From NCBI GenBank assembly GCA_947502145.1, contig CANMYO010000004.1, forward strand, positions 1 to 64,000: a stretch of DNA of 64,000 nucleotides, read 5' to 3'. Under the pieces are notes generated by a model. The model saw only the letters and a program-made list of their open reading frames with translations. It made no database searches and had not been told where the DNA came from. Numbering within the stretch: the first letter of the stretch is position 1; the number at the start of each line of letters is the position of its first letter. The translations under genes were made by a program, and so were the position numbers. This document shows positions 1-8,955 of the stretch, piece by piece. The stretch comes from an uncultured Paracoccaceae bacterium (GTDB taxonomy: Bacteria; Pseudomonadota; Alphaproteobacteria; Rhodobacterales; Rhodobacteraceae).

Positions 1-61
1 CTGCCCCAAAGTCTTCCTCTCGGCAATCGCCCTCGCCGCAACCGTCATTTATTGGTTATGA

Positions 62-133
62 GTCCTGACCCTAGACAAGTCAGCGCAGCTTGACGACAAG
101 ATCAGAACTGCACTGGGGCAGTTCGATCAATGA
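62..133 (+). pseudogene. possible 3' stub of hsdM (type I methylase subunit)
   Basis: The reading frame that ends with TGA at 131-133 overlaps the hsdS start in the ATGA arrangement usual for hsdM-hsdS. Its last residues (LDDKIRTALGQF) resemble the short helical tail of HsdM proteins. In the same frame there is a TGA at 59-61, and upstream of that the frame reads as a hydrophobic tail (LSAIALAATVIYWL) unlike HsdM. If the stub is real, hsdM has been cut off or replaced just upstream. The alternative is plain non-coding leader with an intact hsdM elsewhere. The evidence is a short similarity judged by eye. Confidence 0.28.
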
Positions 134-1365
134 GCTACGAGACCGTTGCTCTAGGCGACATCGCCAACGACCTAACTGTAGGACATGTTGGTTCAATGGC
201 GAACGAGTATTTGCCAGACGGCGTACCGTTCCTCAGGTCGTTGAACATTCAGCCCTACCGGATCAATACAAACGAGATACGGTATGTCTCGTCAGCATTT
301 CACAAGAAACTCAAGAAGTCTGCGCTCAAACCAGGTGATGTCGTAATCGTTCGGACCGGCAAGCCGGGGACCTGCGCGGTTATTCCAGAATGGTTGGAGG
401 AGGCGAATTGCTCTGACCTTGTCATTGTTCGATGTGCCGAAGCTATCAGGCCGCGTTACCTGGCGTACTGGGTGAACTCCATTGCAACACATCACATCGA
501 CAGTTCATTGGTTGGTGCTGTGCAACAACACTTCAATGTTGGCGCGGCTCGCAAGATGCCAGTGCTGCTACCGACACTGCCAGAACAAGACGCAATCTTG
601 GAGGTGCTGGCATCTCTCGACGACAAAATCGAGCTGAACCGGCGTATGAATGAGAGGTTGGAAGAGATGGCGCGGGCGTTATTTCGGGATTGGTTCGTCG
701 ATTTCGGCCCCACACGCCGCCAGATAGAAGGCGCAACCGACCCCGCCGCCATCATGGGCCACGCCTTCCCCCCCGAAAAAGCCGCCACCGTCGCCTCCCT
801 CTTCCCCGCCAAACTCGGCGACGACAGCCTGCCCGAGGGGTGGGAGACGCGCGATCTGCGCTCAGCGCTTACTTTGAACTACGGAAAGTCACTCACCAAA
901 AAGGCGCGCAAACCGGGGCCATTCAACGTCTTCGGTTCAGGCGGCATTTCGGGAACCCATGACACCGCATTAGCCAAAGGCCCTTCGATAGTCGTTGGAC
1001 GGAAGGGGACTGTGGGAAGCCTCTATTGGACGAGCGAGGATTTCTACGCAATCGACACGGTGTTCTATGTGACCTCAGAGTACCCGATGGTCTATTGCCA
1101 CAGGCTCCTCGAAACCCTCGGCCTTGAAACTATGAACACAGATGCGGCGGTGCCGGGCTTGAACCGCGACAATGCATACCGGCAGGAGTTCGCCTTCGGT
1201 GGTGATGCATTAATCGACGCCTTCGCTGAGTTCGTTGAAACTCTGACAACGAAGACTGACGCCAACCTGCAAGAAAACCAAACCCTTGCCGAGATGCGCG
1301 ACCTCCTCCTGCCCAAACTTATGTCTGGTGAAATCCGCCTGAAAGTCGCGGAGGCAGCGGTATGA
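130..1365 (+). CDS. hsdS: type I restriction-modification specificity subunit HsdS
   Basis: This subunit chooses the DNA target for a type I restriction-modification complex. The 411-residue protein has the two-repeat HsdS plan: a first target-recognition domain (about 1-150), a central conserved region with LPEQ..I...L..LD.KIELNRR.NE.LE.MARALF.DWFVDFGP (about 148-193), a second recognition domain opening at LPEGWE (about 234-239), and a C-terminal conserved helix with LAEMRDLLLPKLMSGEI. The ATG at 130 is the first in frame after the upstream stops. The stop overlaps the next start by 4 nt (ATGA), so it is translated as an operon with the SIR2 gene and hsdR. The two recognition domains look unrelated, implying a bipartite target. 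Confidence 0.95.
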   Translation: MSYETVALGDIANDLTVGHVGSMANEYLPDGVPFLRSLNIQPYRINTNEIRYVSSAFHKKLKKSALKPGDVVIVRTGKPGTCAVIPEWLEEANCSDLVIVRCAEAIRPRYLAYWVNSIATHHIDSSLVGAVQQHFNVGAARKMPVLLPTLPEQDAILEVLASLDDKIELNRRMNERLEEMARALFRDWFVDFGPTRRQIEGATDPAAIMGHAFPPEKAATVASLFPAKLGDDSLPEGWETRDLRSALTLNYGKSLTKKARKPGPFNVFGSGGISGTHDTALAKGPSIVVGRKGTVGSLYWTSEDFYAIDTVFYVTSEYPMVYCHRLLETLGLETMNTDAAVPGLNRDNAYRQEFAFGGDALIDAFAEFVETLTTKTDANLQENQTLAEMRDLLLPKLMSGEIRLKVAEAAV

Positions 1366-2396
1366 ACAGCTATTTTGAACCGCGCTTTCACGAGCACCTT
1401 GATGAAGTTTCCCCCGTCATTTGGGGAGGCGAGCAGTATTCGAGCGGCCAAGCGTTCCTGGATCACGCGCCTGATGACTATCGAGCAAACCTGACCACAT
1501 GGCTTCAAGAAAAGCAGGAGGAAGCCCGAGGGCGGGTGCGAGACATGCTGATCGACTGTGGATGCCTGCAACGGTTCAATCGCCTTGCCGAGCGGCATAT
1601 CGAGCAGCAGATACTGCCATTTGTTGGTGCCGGAATGTCCAAGCCAAGTGGCTTTCCAATGTGGGGGGCATTTCTAAAGAACCTCGCGCACAACGACCCT
1701 GGCGTGCTTGACCAGGTCGAACAGGCCATAGAAGAGGGCCGGTTCTCAGACGCGGCTCAGATCATTTCTGACGAACTCGACGAGAATATGCTCGCTGAGC
1801 AGATCGAGAACTATATTGCCGGTCAAGTTTTCACACCAGAAGGACCCGTGCGCCTCGTTCCAGAGCTATTCAAGCTTGGCTGCGTCACCACCAATTTCGA
1901 TCATGTTTTGGAGAAGGTGTACGAGCATAACGAACAAGCGTTCGCGGCAGTTTTTTCCGGCTCAAACATCATTGATGCACCGCGAGAGGCGGCCAGTGGC
2001 GAGAACGTTCTCTTCAAAATCCACGGTACAGCCACCTCGAGAAACGGGCGTGTTCTGACAACGGCTGAATACAACAACGCGTATGGCAATGAACGCACGG
2101 TCCCGGGGACACTAAATCATCTGATTACAAACCGAAGTCTGCTCTTCATGGGATGCAGCCTCGCGACTGATCGCACAATCATCGCCATGCAGGAAATCAA
2201 AGCGATGAATGGGGCCGCTGGGCTAAGACATTACGCGTTTCTTGCTGACCCTGGCCAAGCTAACAGAACCGCTCGACATGCAGAACTTAACCGCGCCGAA
2301 ATCCACCCAATCTGGTATCCTGTGGAGAACCAAGAGACGGATCATGACATGTGGCTTGAGGACTTGCTCTTCGCATTGGACGGAGGGCCACTTTGA
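1362..2396 (+). CDS. SIR2-domain protein (predicted NAD-consuming effector) embedded in the hsd operon
   Basis: The 344-residue protein has a SIR2-like Rossmann fold. It shows a nucleotide-binding FVGAGMS (87-93), TTNFD (176-180, with the Asn expected for NAD hydrolysis), KIHG (219-222, with the catalytic-type His) and FMGCSLATD (262-270). Residues 1-80 are an extra helical region that I do not recognise and could be a partner-binding part. In anti-phage systems such SIR2 domains cleave NAD+ to abort infection; that role here is inferred. The gene lies between hsdS and hsdR, coupled on both sides by 4-nt overlaps (ATGA at 1362, TTGA at 2393), so it is co-translated with the restriction subunits. 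No zinc-binding Cys quartet of classical sirtuin deacetylases is seen, which favours an NADase over a deacetylase. The frame is intact. Confidence 0.88.
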   Translation: MNSYFEPRFHEHLDEVSPVIWGGEQYSSGQAFLDHAPDDYRANLTTWLQEKQEEARGRVRDMLIDCGCLQRFNRLAERHIEQQILPFVGAGMSKPSGFPMWGAFLKNLAHNDPGVLDQVEQAIEEGRFSDAAQIISDELDENMLAEQIENYIAGQVFTPEGPVRLVPELFKLGCVTTNFDHVLEKVYEHNEQAFAAVFSGSNIIDAPREAASGENVLFKIHGTATSRNGRVLTTAEYNNAYGNERTVPGTLNHLITNRSLLFMGCSLATDRTIIAMQEIKAMNGAAGLRHYAFLADPGQANRTARHAELNRAEIHPIWYPVENQETDHDMWLEDLLFALDGGPL

Positions 2397-5300
2397 GTTT
2401 TACCGAAGACCTTGTTGAGCAAGCCGCTATATCCATCTTTGAAGAGTTGGGTTGGTCTTATGGCGATCCGCTAAAGGTGTCGCCCGAAGGAACGGACAAG
2501 GTTCGTCAGTCAAACGGCGAGGTGATCCTGTGGGAAAAACTGCAAGCAGCGGCAGCTCGGCTAAATAGTGATATTCCCAATGAAGCAGTAGATGCCGCAA
2601 TCCGGCAGATTACCGTTTCGGAGACCCCTTCCCTGATCGAAGAGAACCGCCGCATTCATGGTTTATTAGTGAACGGCATCGACGTGGAGTTCCGGGCGGC
2701 AGATGGAGCTATCAAAGGGGACAAAGTTCGACTGATTGACTTCGACACACCGGCCAACAATGACTGGTTCGTCACCAACCAATTCACCGTTGTTGAAAAT
2801 GGGCATAACAGACGACCCGATATCGTAGCCTTTATCAACGGGCTACCAGTGTCGGTCCTCGAATTGAAGAACGCGGCCAATGAGAATGCGACCATCGAGG
2901 ATGCGATCAGCCAACTCGAAAACTACAAAAGAGAAATCCCGTCGCTGTTTCGGACCAACGCAACGCTGATTTCTTCAGACGGCCTTCTTGCTCGCATTGG
3001 TTCACTGAGCGCAAATCGCGACCGATTTATGCCCTGGCGCACAGTCACCGGCGCTCAGGATGATTTTACGCCTGAGGGACCGCGCGAGATGGAAACGCTG
3101 ATAAGAGGTGTTTTCAATCCCGAGTACCTGCTTCAGCTCATCCGGGACTTCACGGTGTTTGGCGATAAGGGCGACGGGGTCTTCAAGATCGTGGCCGGTT
3201 ATCATCAGTTCTACGGTGCCAAGAAAGCGCTCGCCAGCGCAGTCGAAGCCTCCAGCACTGATGGCGACCGAAAGGTCGGCGTTATCTGGCACACTCAAGG
3301 GTCAGGCAAGAGTTTCCTAATGGCCTTCTTCGCCGGGCTACTTGTCCGTTCGCCAGAACTGGGAAATCCGACCGTTGTGGTGTTGACCGACCGAAATGAT
3401 CTCGACGACCAACTCTTCGGAACATTCTCGCTGTGTCGTGACCTTATTCGTCAAACGCCTGAACGGATCGAAAGTCGGGATGACCTACGTCAGAAACTGG
3501 ACCGGCGCTCTGGCGGAGTGATCTTCCCGACGCTGCAAAAGTTTTCGCCCGAAAAAGGCGAAGAACAATTTCCTATGTTGTCAGACCGCCGGAACATCAT
3601 TGTCCTGGCAGACGAGGCCCATAGAAGCCAATACGGGTTTGAAGTGAAACTCAACCGACTATCCGGTGAGCGCCGGTACGGATATGCCCACTATGTCAGA
3701 CAGGCCCTTCCGAACGCATCGTTCGCGGGCTTCACCGGAACCCCAATCGAAACCGCCGACGTAAACACTCCGGCGGTCTTTGGCGAATACATCGACATTT
3801 ATGACATTAGTCGAGCTGTCGAGGATAAGGCGACGGTCCCGATATACTACGAAAGCCGCTTAGCGCGAGTGGAGCTGGAGCAAGAAAAGCTGCCTGAGAT
3901 TGACGCATCTATTGACGAACTTTTTGATGATGAAAGCCTATCTGAACAAGAGCGAGCAAAGGCGAGCTGGACCACCGTAGAAAGGCTCGTTGGAGCAAAA
4001 CCTCGTCTCACTAAGGTTGCGGAGGACATCGTCAATCACTTCGAACATCGGATCGAAGGCTTAGATGGCAAAGCGATGATCGTCGCGATGAGCCGACAGA
4101 TTTGCGTAGACCTATACGACTTAATTGTGGGACTGCGTCCCAACTGGCACTCTGACAGCGACGCAGAAGGCGCAATCAAAATCGTCATGACCGGCTCTGC
4201 GTCTGATCCTTTCGAATGACAGCAGCACATCGGCAACAAGGCGCGGCGTGACCTTCTTGCCAAGCGAGCCAGAGACCCTGAGGATCCCCTAAGGCTCGTG
4301 ATTGTGCGCGACATGTGGCTCACGGGCTTTGACGCCCCTTGTATGCACACGATGTACATCGACAAACCTATGCGGGGTCACGGTCTGATGCAGGCCATCG
4401 CACGGGTGAACCGTGTTTACAGCGACAAGCCGGGAGGTTTGATCGTCGATTATATCGGGATCGGCCAAAACCTACAGAAGGCGCTCGCCAACTACACTTC
4501 GACCGATAGGGACCAAACGGGGATCAACGAAGAGGATGCTCAGGCAGCGTTGCAGGAGGCGCTTGAGAAGTGCCAAGACGTTTTCTCAGGCCATGATTAT
4601 TCAAAGGGCCTGAAGGGCGAGCCGCGCGAACGTCTCCAAGCTCTGGCGGCGGCGGTCGAATGGGTGTTGGCACAGCAGAAGCAACGCGCCGATGACAAAG
4701 ACGACGGGAAAGCCAAGAAAGATGAACTCAACAGATTTCAGAATTTGGTGTCCGGGCTTTCCACCGCGTTCGCTATCTCTGCCTCCAGTGATTACGCCCA
4801 ATCAGTCAAAGAAGAGGTTGGCTTCTTTCAAGCGGTGAAAGCCGCGCTGACAAAGTCGTCCCCGCGATCTGGGATGAGTAAGAGAGATAAGGAATTTGCC
4901 GTTGGGCAGCTAATATCAGAGGCCATCTCCGACGCCTCGATTATCGACGTGCTTGCCGCTGCTGGAATGAAACGGCCTGAGTTATCGGTCTTGTCGCCGG
5001 AGTTTCTCGAAGAAATTCAAGGCTTGGAGCACAAGAACCTAGCGCTCGATGCTTTGAAGAAGCTACTCGCTGGAGAGATCAAAAGTCGTCAGAAACAAAA
5101 TGTCGTTGAAGCTCGGGCATTCTCAGATCGGCTGGAAGCTGCCGTTGCTCGGTACCATGCGAACGCGATCACCAGCCTAGAGATGATCCAGGAACTGATC
5201 GACATGGCGAAAGAGCTGAGCGCTTCAGCTCTGCGCGGTGCAGAATTGGGAATGTCTGATGAAGAGCTGGCGTTCTATGACGCGCTGGCCGAGAACGAGA

Positions 5301-5533
5301 GCGCTGTTGAGGTGCTTGGGAATGAAGAGCTGCGCATCATCGCACAAGAGCTGGTCGAACAGCTTCAGCGCAATGTCACTGTGGATTGGCACCTGAAAGA
5401 AAGCGCGAGGGCTAAACTACGCATCTTGGTTAGGCGTATTCTAAAGAAATTTGGGTATCCGCCCGATCTAGCACCAGCGGCAGTTAGCACTGTTATCAGC
5501 CAAGCCGAAACACTGCTGCGTTGGAGCGAATAA
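2393..5533 (+). pseudogene. hsdR: type I restriction endonuclease subunit HsdR, split by an in-frame TGA
   Basis: HsdR supplies the nuclease and the DNA translocase. The reading frame is continuous from a TTG start at 2393 (overlapping the SIR2 stop) to TAA at 5531-5533, about 1046 codons, except for a TGA at 4217-4219 (codon 609). The N-terminal part carries a PD-(D/E)xK nuclease (D143, E157-L-K159), Walker A TQGSGKS (301-307), DEAH (407-410) and TGTP (448-451). After the stop, the same frame continues with [30 protein letters not shown] and [10 protein letters not shown], the second helicase domain, then a long helical C-terminus. Family members have Trp where the TGA lies (SDP.EW..HI), so this looks like a single TGG-to-TGA change. 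Expected products are a 608-residue nuclease/helicase-1 fragment and, if re-initiated near 4298, a 411-residue C-terminal part. A sequencing error is the main alternative. Confidence 0.93.
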
Positions 5534-5628
5534 CTTCCCAGCATACAGGTCCGGGTGGGTTGACGGGTGGATCACACAGAACAGCAATCATCCAAGACAT
5601 TGTTTTATATTATATTTCTTGGAATATA

Positions 5629-5704
5629 TGGTGCCCCCACACGGACTCGAACCGCGGACCTACTGATTACAAATCAGTTGCTCTACCAGCTGAGCTATAG
5701 GGGC
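5629..5704 (-). tRNA. tRNA-Thr (anticodon TGT)
   Basis: The minus strand folds into a full cloverleaf of 76 nt with an encoded CCA end. The acceptor stem pairs GCCCCTA with TGGGGGC, the D arm contains AGCTCAGCTGGTAGAGC, the anticodon stem ACTGA/TCAGT carries loop TTTGTAA (anticodon TGT, Thr ACA), and the T arm contains GGTTCGAGTCC. It lies 42 nt beyond the end of the ABC permease on the same strand and may share its transcript. Its 3' end faces the hsd island, the usual geometry for a tRNA used as an integration site, although no integrase or second tRNA-end copy is inside the window. Confidence 0.97.
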
Positions 5705-5746
5705 ACTCGGCGTTGCTTTAGCGTCCTTCTCTGGCGCTGGCAAGTC

Positions 5747-7390
5747 TTAGCGTTGCGCCCGCGCAAGGAAAGTTACAGCACAAAGACCGACCAGTGAAAT
5801 GACCAGTGCAGCAGGGGCCGCTTCGGCGATGTTTTCCAAAGACGCCTTCGCATGCACACGGGTCGCCAGCGTGTCGTGCCGGAACAGCATCAGCGTCGCG
5901 GGAAGCTCTTTCACGGCGTCCACAAAGACCAAAAGCAGCGCCGAGCCGACGGAGGCGCGGATCAGGGGCATATGCACCGCCTTTAGCGTGCCCCCTGCGG
6001 TCCGGCCAAGCGATCGCGCCGCCATCGGCAACGACGGCGAGACGCGACCAAGCGCGGCATCCGCGGTGCCCTGCGCAATCGCAAAGAAGCGCACGGTAAA
6101 GGCCAGCACAAGCACGCCGGCACTTCCCGTCAGCAGCAACCCGGGGTCGTCTCCGGTGATCGCCAGAACAGTGTCAGCCAGCCGGTTGTCGGCCCAGACC
6201 AGCGGCACCAGAACGCCCAGCGCCAGCACCGCGCCCGGTACGGCATAGCCCAGCCCGGTGACCGGCATCAGCAGTGCCGGGATCCGCTTGTGCGACAGGC
6301 GCACGCCATAGACCATAAAGACGCCGCCCGCGACAGTCAGAATGGCTGCAGCACTGCACACCAGCAGGGTCCAGAGAACGGCCTCCAGCAGGCCAGGCGC
6401 GGCCCATTCCTGCGCATCAAACGCGTGACTGGTGATCACCGTCATCGGCAGGACAAACCCTATGGCGATGGGGATCAGGCAGGCCAATGTCGCCAACAGG
6501 CCGCGCGTGCCCGAAAGCGGCGTGGGTGTGACGGGGCGCTGATTGCGGCCACCAACAGCAAAGCGGCTCTTGCGGCGAGAGATCTTTTCCAGGGTCACAA
6601 GGATGACGATCAACGACAGGATCACGCAAGCCAATTGCGCCGCACCGCCAAGGTTGCCCCCCTGCCGCCAGACAGAGAATATGCCCGTTGTCAGCGTTTG
6701 CACCGCGAAATAATCGACAGTACCAAAATCGTTCACGGTTTCCATCATCACCACCGCAACCCCGGCCGCGATGGCCGGGCGTGCCATCGGCATGCCGACG
6801 CGCCAGAACCGCGCAAAGGGCCCTGCCCCCAACGCCCGCGCAACTTCATAACCTGCGCCGGACTGCTCGCGGAATGCAGCACGCGCCAGGATGTAGACAT
6901 AGGGATAAAGGGCGGCGCTCATCACCAGCACCGCTGCTGTCCGGGTGCGGATTTGCGGAAACCAGTATTCGCGGGCAGTGGTCCAGCCAAAGCTGTCGCG
7001 CAGCGCCGTTTGAACTGGACCGGCATATTCAAGAAAGTCGACCAGCGCATAGGCCCCCACATAGGATGGGATCGCGAGCGGCATCAGCATGGCCCATTGC
7101 AACCACCTGCGACCGGGAAACCGGTACATCACAACCAGCCATGCGGCCCCCGTCCCCACCATCGCTGTCAGCAATCCGACAGAAAACATCAGGATCGCGG
7201 TGTTGCGCAGATAGCGCGGCAATGTGGTGGACAGCAGATGTGGCCAGATATTGTCGGTGGGTGTCAGGGCAAACCAGATCACTGCGACAATCGGGGCGAG
7301 CACCAACGCTGCAATGACAACGGCGCCGACCGACCAAAGGCTTGGCCACCGGGTGCTGCGTGCGGATAGTTGAGTGATTTGATCAGACAT
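5747..7390 (-). CDS. iron(III)-type ABC transporter permease (FbpB-like, double permease)
   Basis: The 547-residue inner-membrane protein is built of two homologous halves, each with about six membrane spans and an inner-membrane-component signature (EVARALGAGPFARFWRVGMP, about 180-200, and AARSLGRTAGGTLKAVHMPL in the second half). The ETVNDFGTVDYFAV segment is typical of fused FbpB/ThiP-type permeases for ferric iron. Such a permease needs a periplasmic binding protein and an ATPase, but neither is adjacent: the downstream side is the tRNA and then the hsd island, and the upstream gene is divergent. Iron is inferred from family resemblance; thiamine or another substrate is possible. Confidence 0.85.
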   Translation of the reverse strand: MSDQITQLSARSTRWPSLWSVGAVVIAALVLAPIVAVIWFALTPTDNIWPHLLSTTLPRYLRNTAILMFSVGLLTAMVGTGAAWLVVMYRFPGRRWLQWAMLMPLAIPSYVGAYALVDFLEYAGPVQTALRDSFGWTTAREYWFPQIRTRTAAVLVMSAALYPYVYILARAAFREQSGAGYEVARALGAGPFARFWRVGMPMARPAIAAGVAVVMMETVNDFGTVDYFAVQTLTTGIFSVWRQGGNLGGAAQLACVILSLIVILVTLEKISRRKSRFAVGGRNQRPVTPTPLSGTRGLLATLACLIPIAIGFVLPMTVITSHAFDAQEWAAPGLLEAVLWTLLVCSAAAILTVAGGVFMVYGVRLSHKRIPALLMPVTGLGYAVPGAVLALGVLVPLVWADNRLADTVLAITGDDPGLLLTGSAGVLVLAFTVRFFAIAQGTADAALGRVSPSLPMAARSLGRTAGGTLKAVHMPLIRASVGSALLLVFVDAVKELPATLMLFRHDTLATRVHAKASLENIAEAAPAALVISLVGLCAVTFLARAQR

Positions 7391-7476
7391 CTCTGCTGCG
7401 GGTTATCCGAAACCGGTTCCCCTGTCCAGAAAACCGGATATGATAGGCTAAACAACAAAAACACAGGTTACGCCAG

Positions 7477-8352
7477 ATGCAGATTGCCTTTCACATTGGC
7501 GCCAATTGTACCGACGATGACCGGCTGCTGAAGTCGATCCTCAAGAATGCAGACGTCCTCAATGACCATGACATAAAAGCACCTGGCCCCGGCAAATATC
7601 GCCGGCTGATCCGTGAAACCATCCAGAACCTCAACGGTGCGGACCCGGCGCTCAATACACGGCAAATCCTGCTGGACGCCATTCTTGACGACGAAGCGCC
7701 AAGGCGGCTTGTCATGGCCAATTCCAACTTTATCTGCATTCCAAACCGGGTGTTTGATCACGGCGTATTCTATGAACAGGCCGTCTTTAAGGTGCGCGGG
7801 TTGCAGCAGATTTTCCCCGAGGACAAAATCTCATTGTTCATGGGTATTCGCAATCCGGCGACGTTCCTGCCCGTCGCATTTGCAAACTCCAAGGCTGACA
7901 CCTTTGAAACCTTCATGCAGGGGATGCGGCTGCGCGATATTCGCTGGTCAGAGGTGATCACCCGGATTCAACAAACCGCACCCGAAGCGACGCTGACGGT
8001 CTGGTGCAACGAGGATACTCCCCTGATCTGGGCCGACCTGATCCGCACCATCTGCGGGCTAAGTGCGACGACCAAGATCACCGGCGGATTTGATCTGCTG
8101 GCGTCGATCATGGCGCCCGAAGGCATGAACCGGTTTCTGAACTACATGCGTGCGCACCCGCCGCAGACCGTGCAGCAAAAGCAACGGATCATCAGTGCGT
8201 TTCTGGATAAATATGCGATCGAGGACAAGATCGAGGACACCGTTGATGTGCCAGGGCTGGATGATGCGATGCTTCAGGAACTGACCCAGATTTACGAACA
8301 GGACGTCCATCTGATCTCGCAAACGCCAAAAGTCCGCTTCATGGCCGTCTAG
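7477..8352 (+). CDS. conserved hypothetical protein, roseobacter type
   Basis: The 291-residue soluble protein has no signal peptide or membrane span. The N-terminus (MQIAFHIGANCTDDDRLLKSIL) looks like the first strand and nucleotide-loop region of a sulfotransferase or glycosyltransferase-like fold, and a later FMGIRNPATFLP segment recalls the PAPS-binding R..P region of sulfotransferases. That similarity is weak and I assign no function. It is divergent from the ABC permease (86-nt gap) and convergent with gapR, and appears to be a single-gene unit. The start has only a modest AGG about 9 nt upstream. Confidence 0.75.
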   Translation: MQIAFHIGANCTDDDRLLKSILKNADVLNDHDIKAPGPGKYRRLIRETIQNLNGADPALNTRQILLDAILDDEAPRRLVMANSNFICIPNRVFDHGVFYEQAVFKVRGLQQIFPEDKISLFMGIRNPATFLPVAFANSKADTFETFMQGMRLRDIRWSEVITRIQQTAPEATLTVWCNEDTPLIWADLIRTICGLSATTKITGGFDLLASIMAPEGMNRFLNYMRAHPPQTVQQKQRIISAFLDKYAIEDKIEDTVDVPGLDDAMLQELTQIYEQDVHLISQTPKVRFMAV

Positions 8353-8361
8353 GCGCGCCGG

Positions 8362-8631
8362 TTACATCCCCAGCGCGGCTTTATACATGTCCAGCACGGC
8401 CTCTTCCTCGGCCAGATCATTCGCGTCACGCTTGCGAATGGCAATCACCTTGCGCATGACCTTGGTGTCATAGCCACGGCCCTTGGCCTCTGCCATGACT
8501 TCCTTTTGCGCATCCGCAATGTCTTTCTTTTCCGCTTCGAGCCGCTCAAGCCGCTCAATGAACTGGCGCAGTTCCTGCCCGGCAACCGAGGTTACACTGT
8601 CGCTTCCGGGGTTTGTGGCGGTGTCGGTCAT
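8362..8631 (-). CDS. gapR: GapR family (DUF2312) DNA-binding protein
   Basis: GapR-type proteins bind AT-rich, over-twisted DNA ahead of replication and transcription complexes in alphaproteobacteria. The 89-residue protein begins with a short variable tail, then the highly charged helical core ([20 protein letters not shown], later [20 protein letters not shown]) that defines the family. I chose the ATG at 8631 because GGAG lies 7 nt upstream; an in-frame ATG 12 nt earlier lacks a site. It is convergent with the upstream hypothetical gene, and no operon partner is seen. Confidence 0.93.
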   Translation of the reverse strand: MTDTATNPGSDSVTSVAGQELRQFIERLERLEAEKKDIADAQKEVMAEAKGRGYDTKVMRKVIAIRKRDANDLAEEEAVLDMYKAALGM

Positions 8632-8739
8632 TGCGGTCTCCATCTGCTGCGTGACGCCTTCCCTAGCCCGCCGATTGCTAGCTTGCAAGCGGCGACCTGC
8701 CGGGTTAGGCGAACCACGTCACAAAAGTCGGAGACAACC

Positions 8740-8955
8740 ATGGAAACGCTCGTCTGGTCCGGTGCTGCAGTTTCAATACTGGGCATGATCGGCATTATCT
8801 GGAGCGTCGTGATGGTGGTCCGCGCGCGGCGCGCCAGCCTGTCGGATGATGACCTGCGGGCAAGGCTGAACCGGGTTCTGCCGCTCAACCTCGGAGCGCT
8901 GTTTCTGTCTGTCATCGGGTTGATGATGGTGGTGATTGGGGTGCTGCTGGCCTAG
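8740..8955 (+). CDS. small two-span membrane protein
   Basis: The 71-residue protein has a first membrane helix at about 7-27 (SILGMIGIIWSVVMVV), a charged loop rich in Arg (RARRASLSDDDLRARLNR) and a second helix at about 50-70. CGGAGAC lies 3-9 nt before the ATG. The last 4 nt overlap the 3' end of the convergent BigR-like regulator. Such small hypothetical proteins are common in Rhodobacterales. I do not recognise a family function; the basic loop suggests a cytoplasmic hairpin. Confidence 0.75.
   Translation: METLVWSGAAVSILGMIGIIWSVVMVVRARRASLSDDDLRARLNRVLPLNLGALFLSVIGLMMVVIGVLLA

Noticed and set aside
4217-4219. Selenocysteine or programmed readthrough at the hsdR TGA
   Set aside because: The family residue is Trp, there is no SECIS-like hairpin evident after the codon, and a single base change explains it.
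6290-7369. 359-codon plus-strand frame opposite the ABC permease
   Set aside because: Shadow frame rich in Arg, His, Gln and Pro; the minus strand encodes a clear two-half permease.
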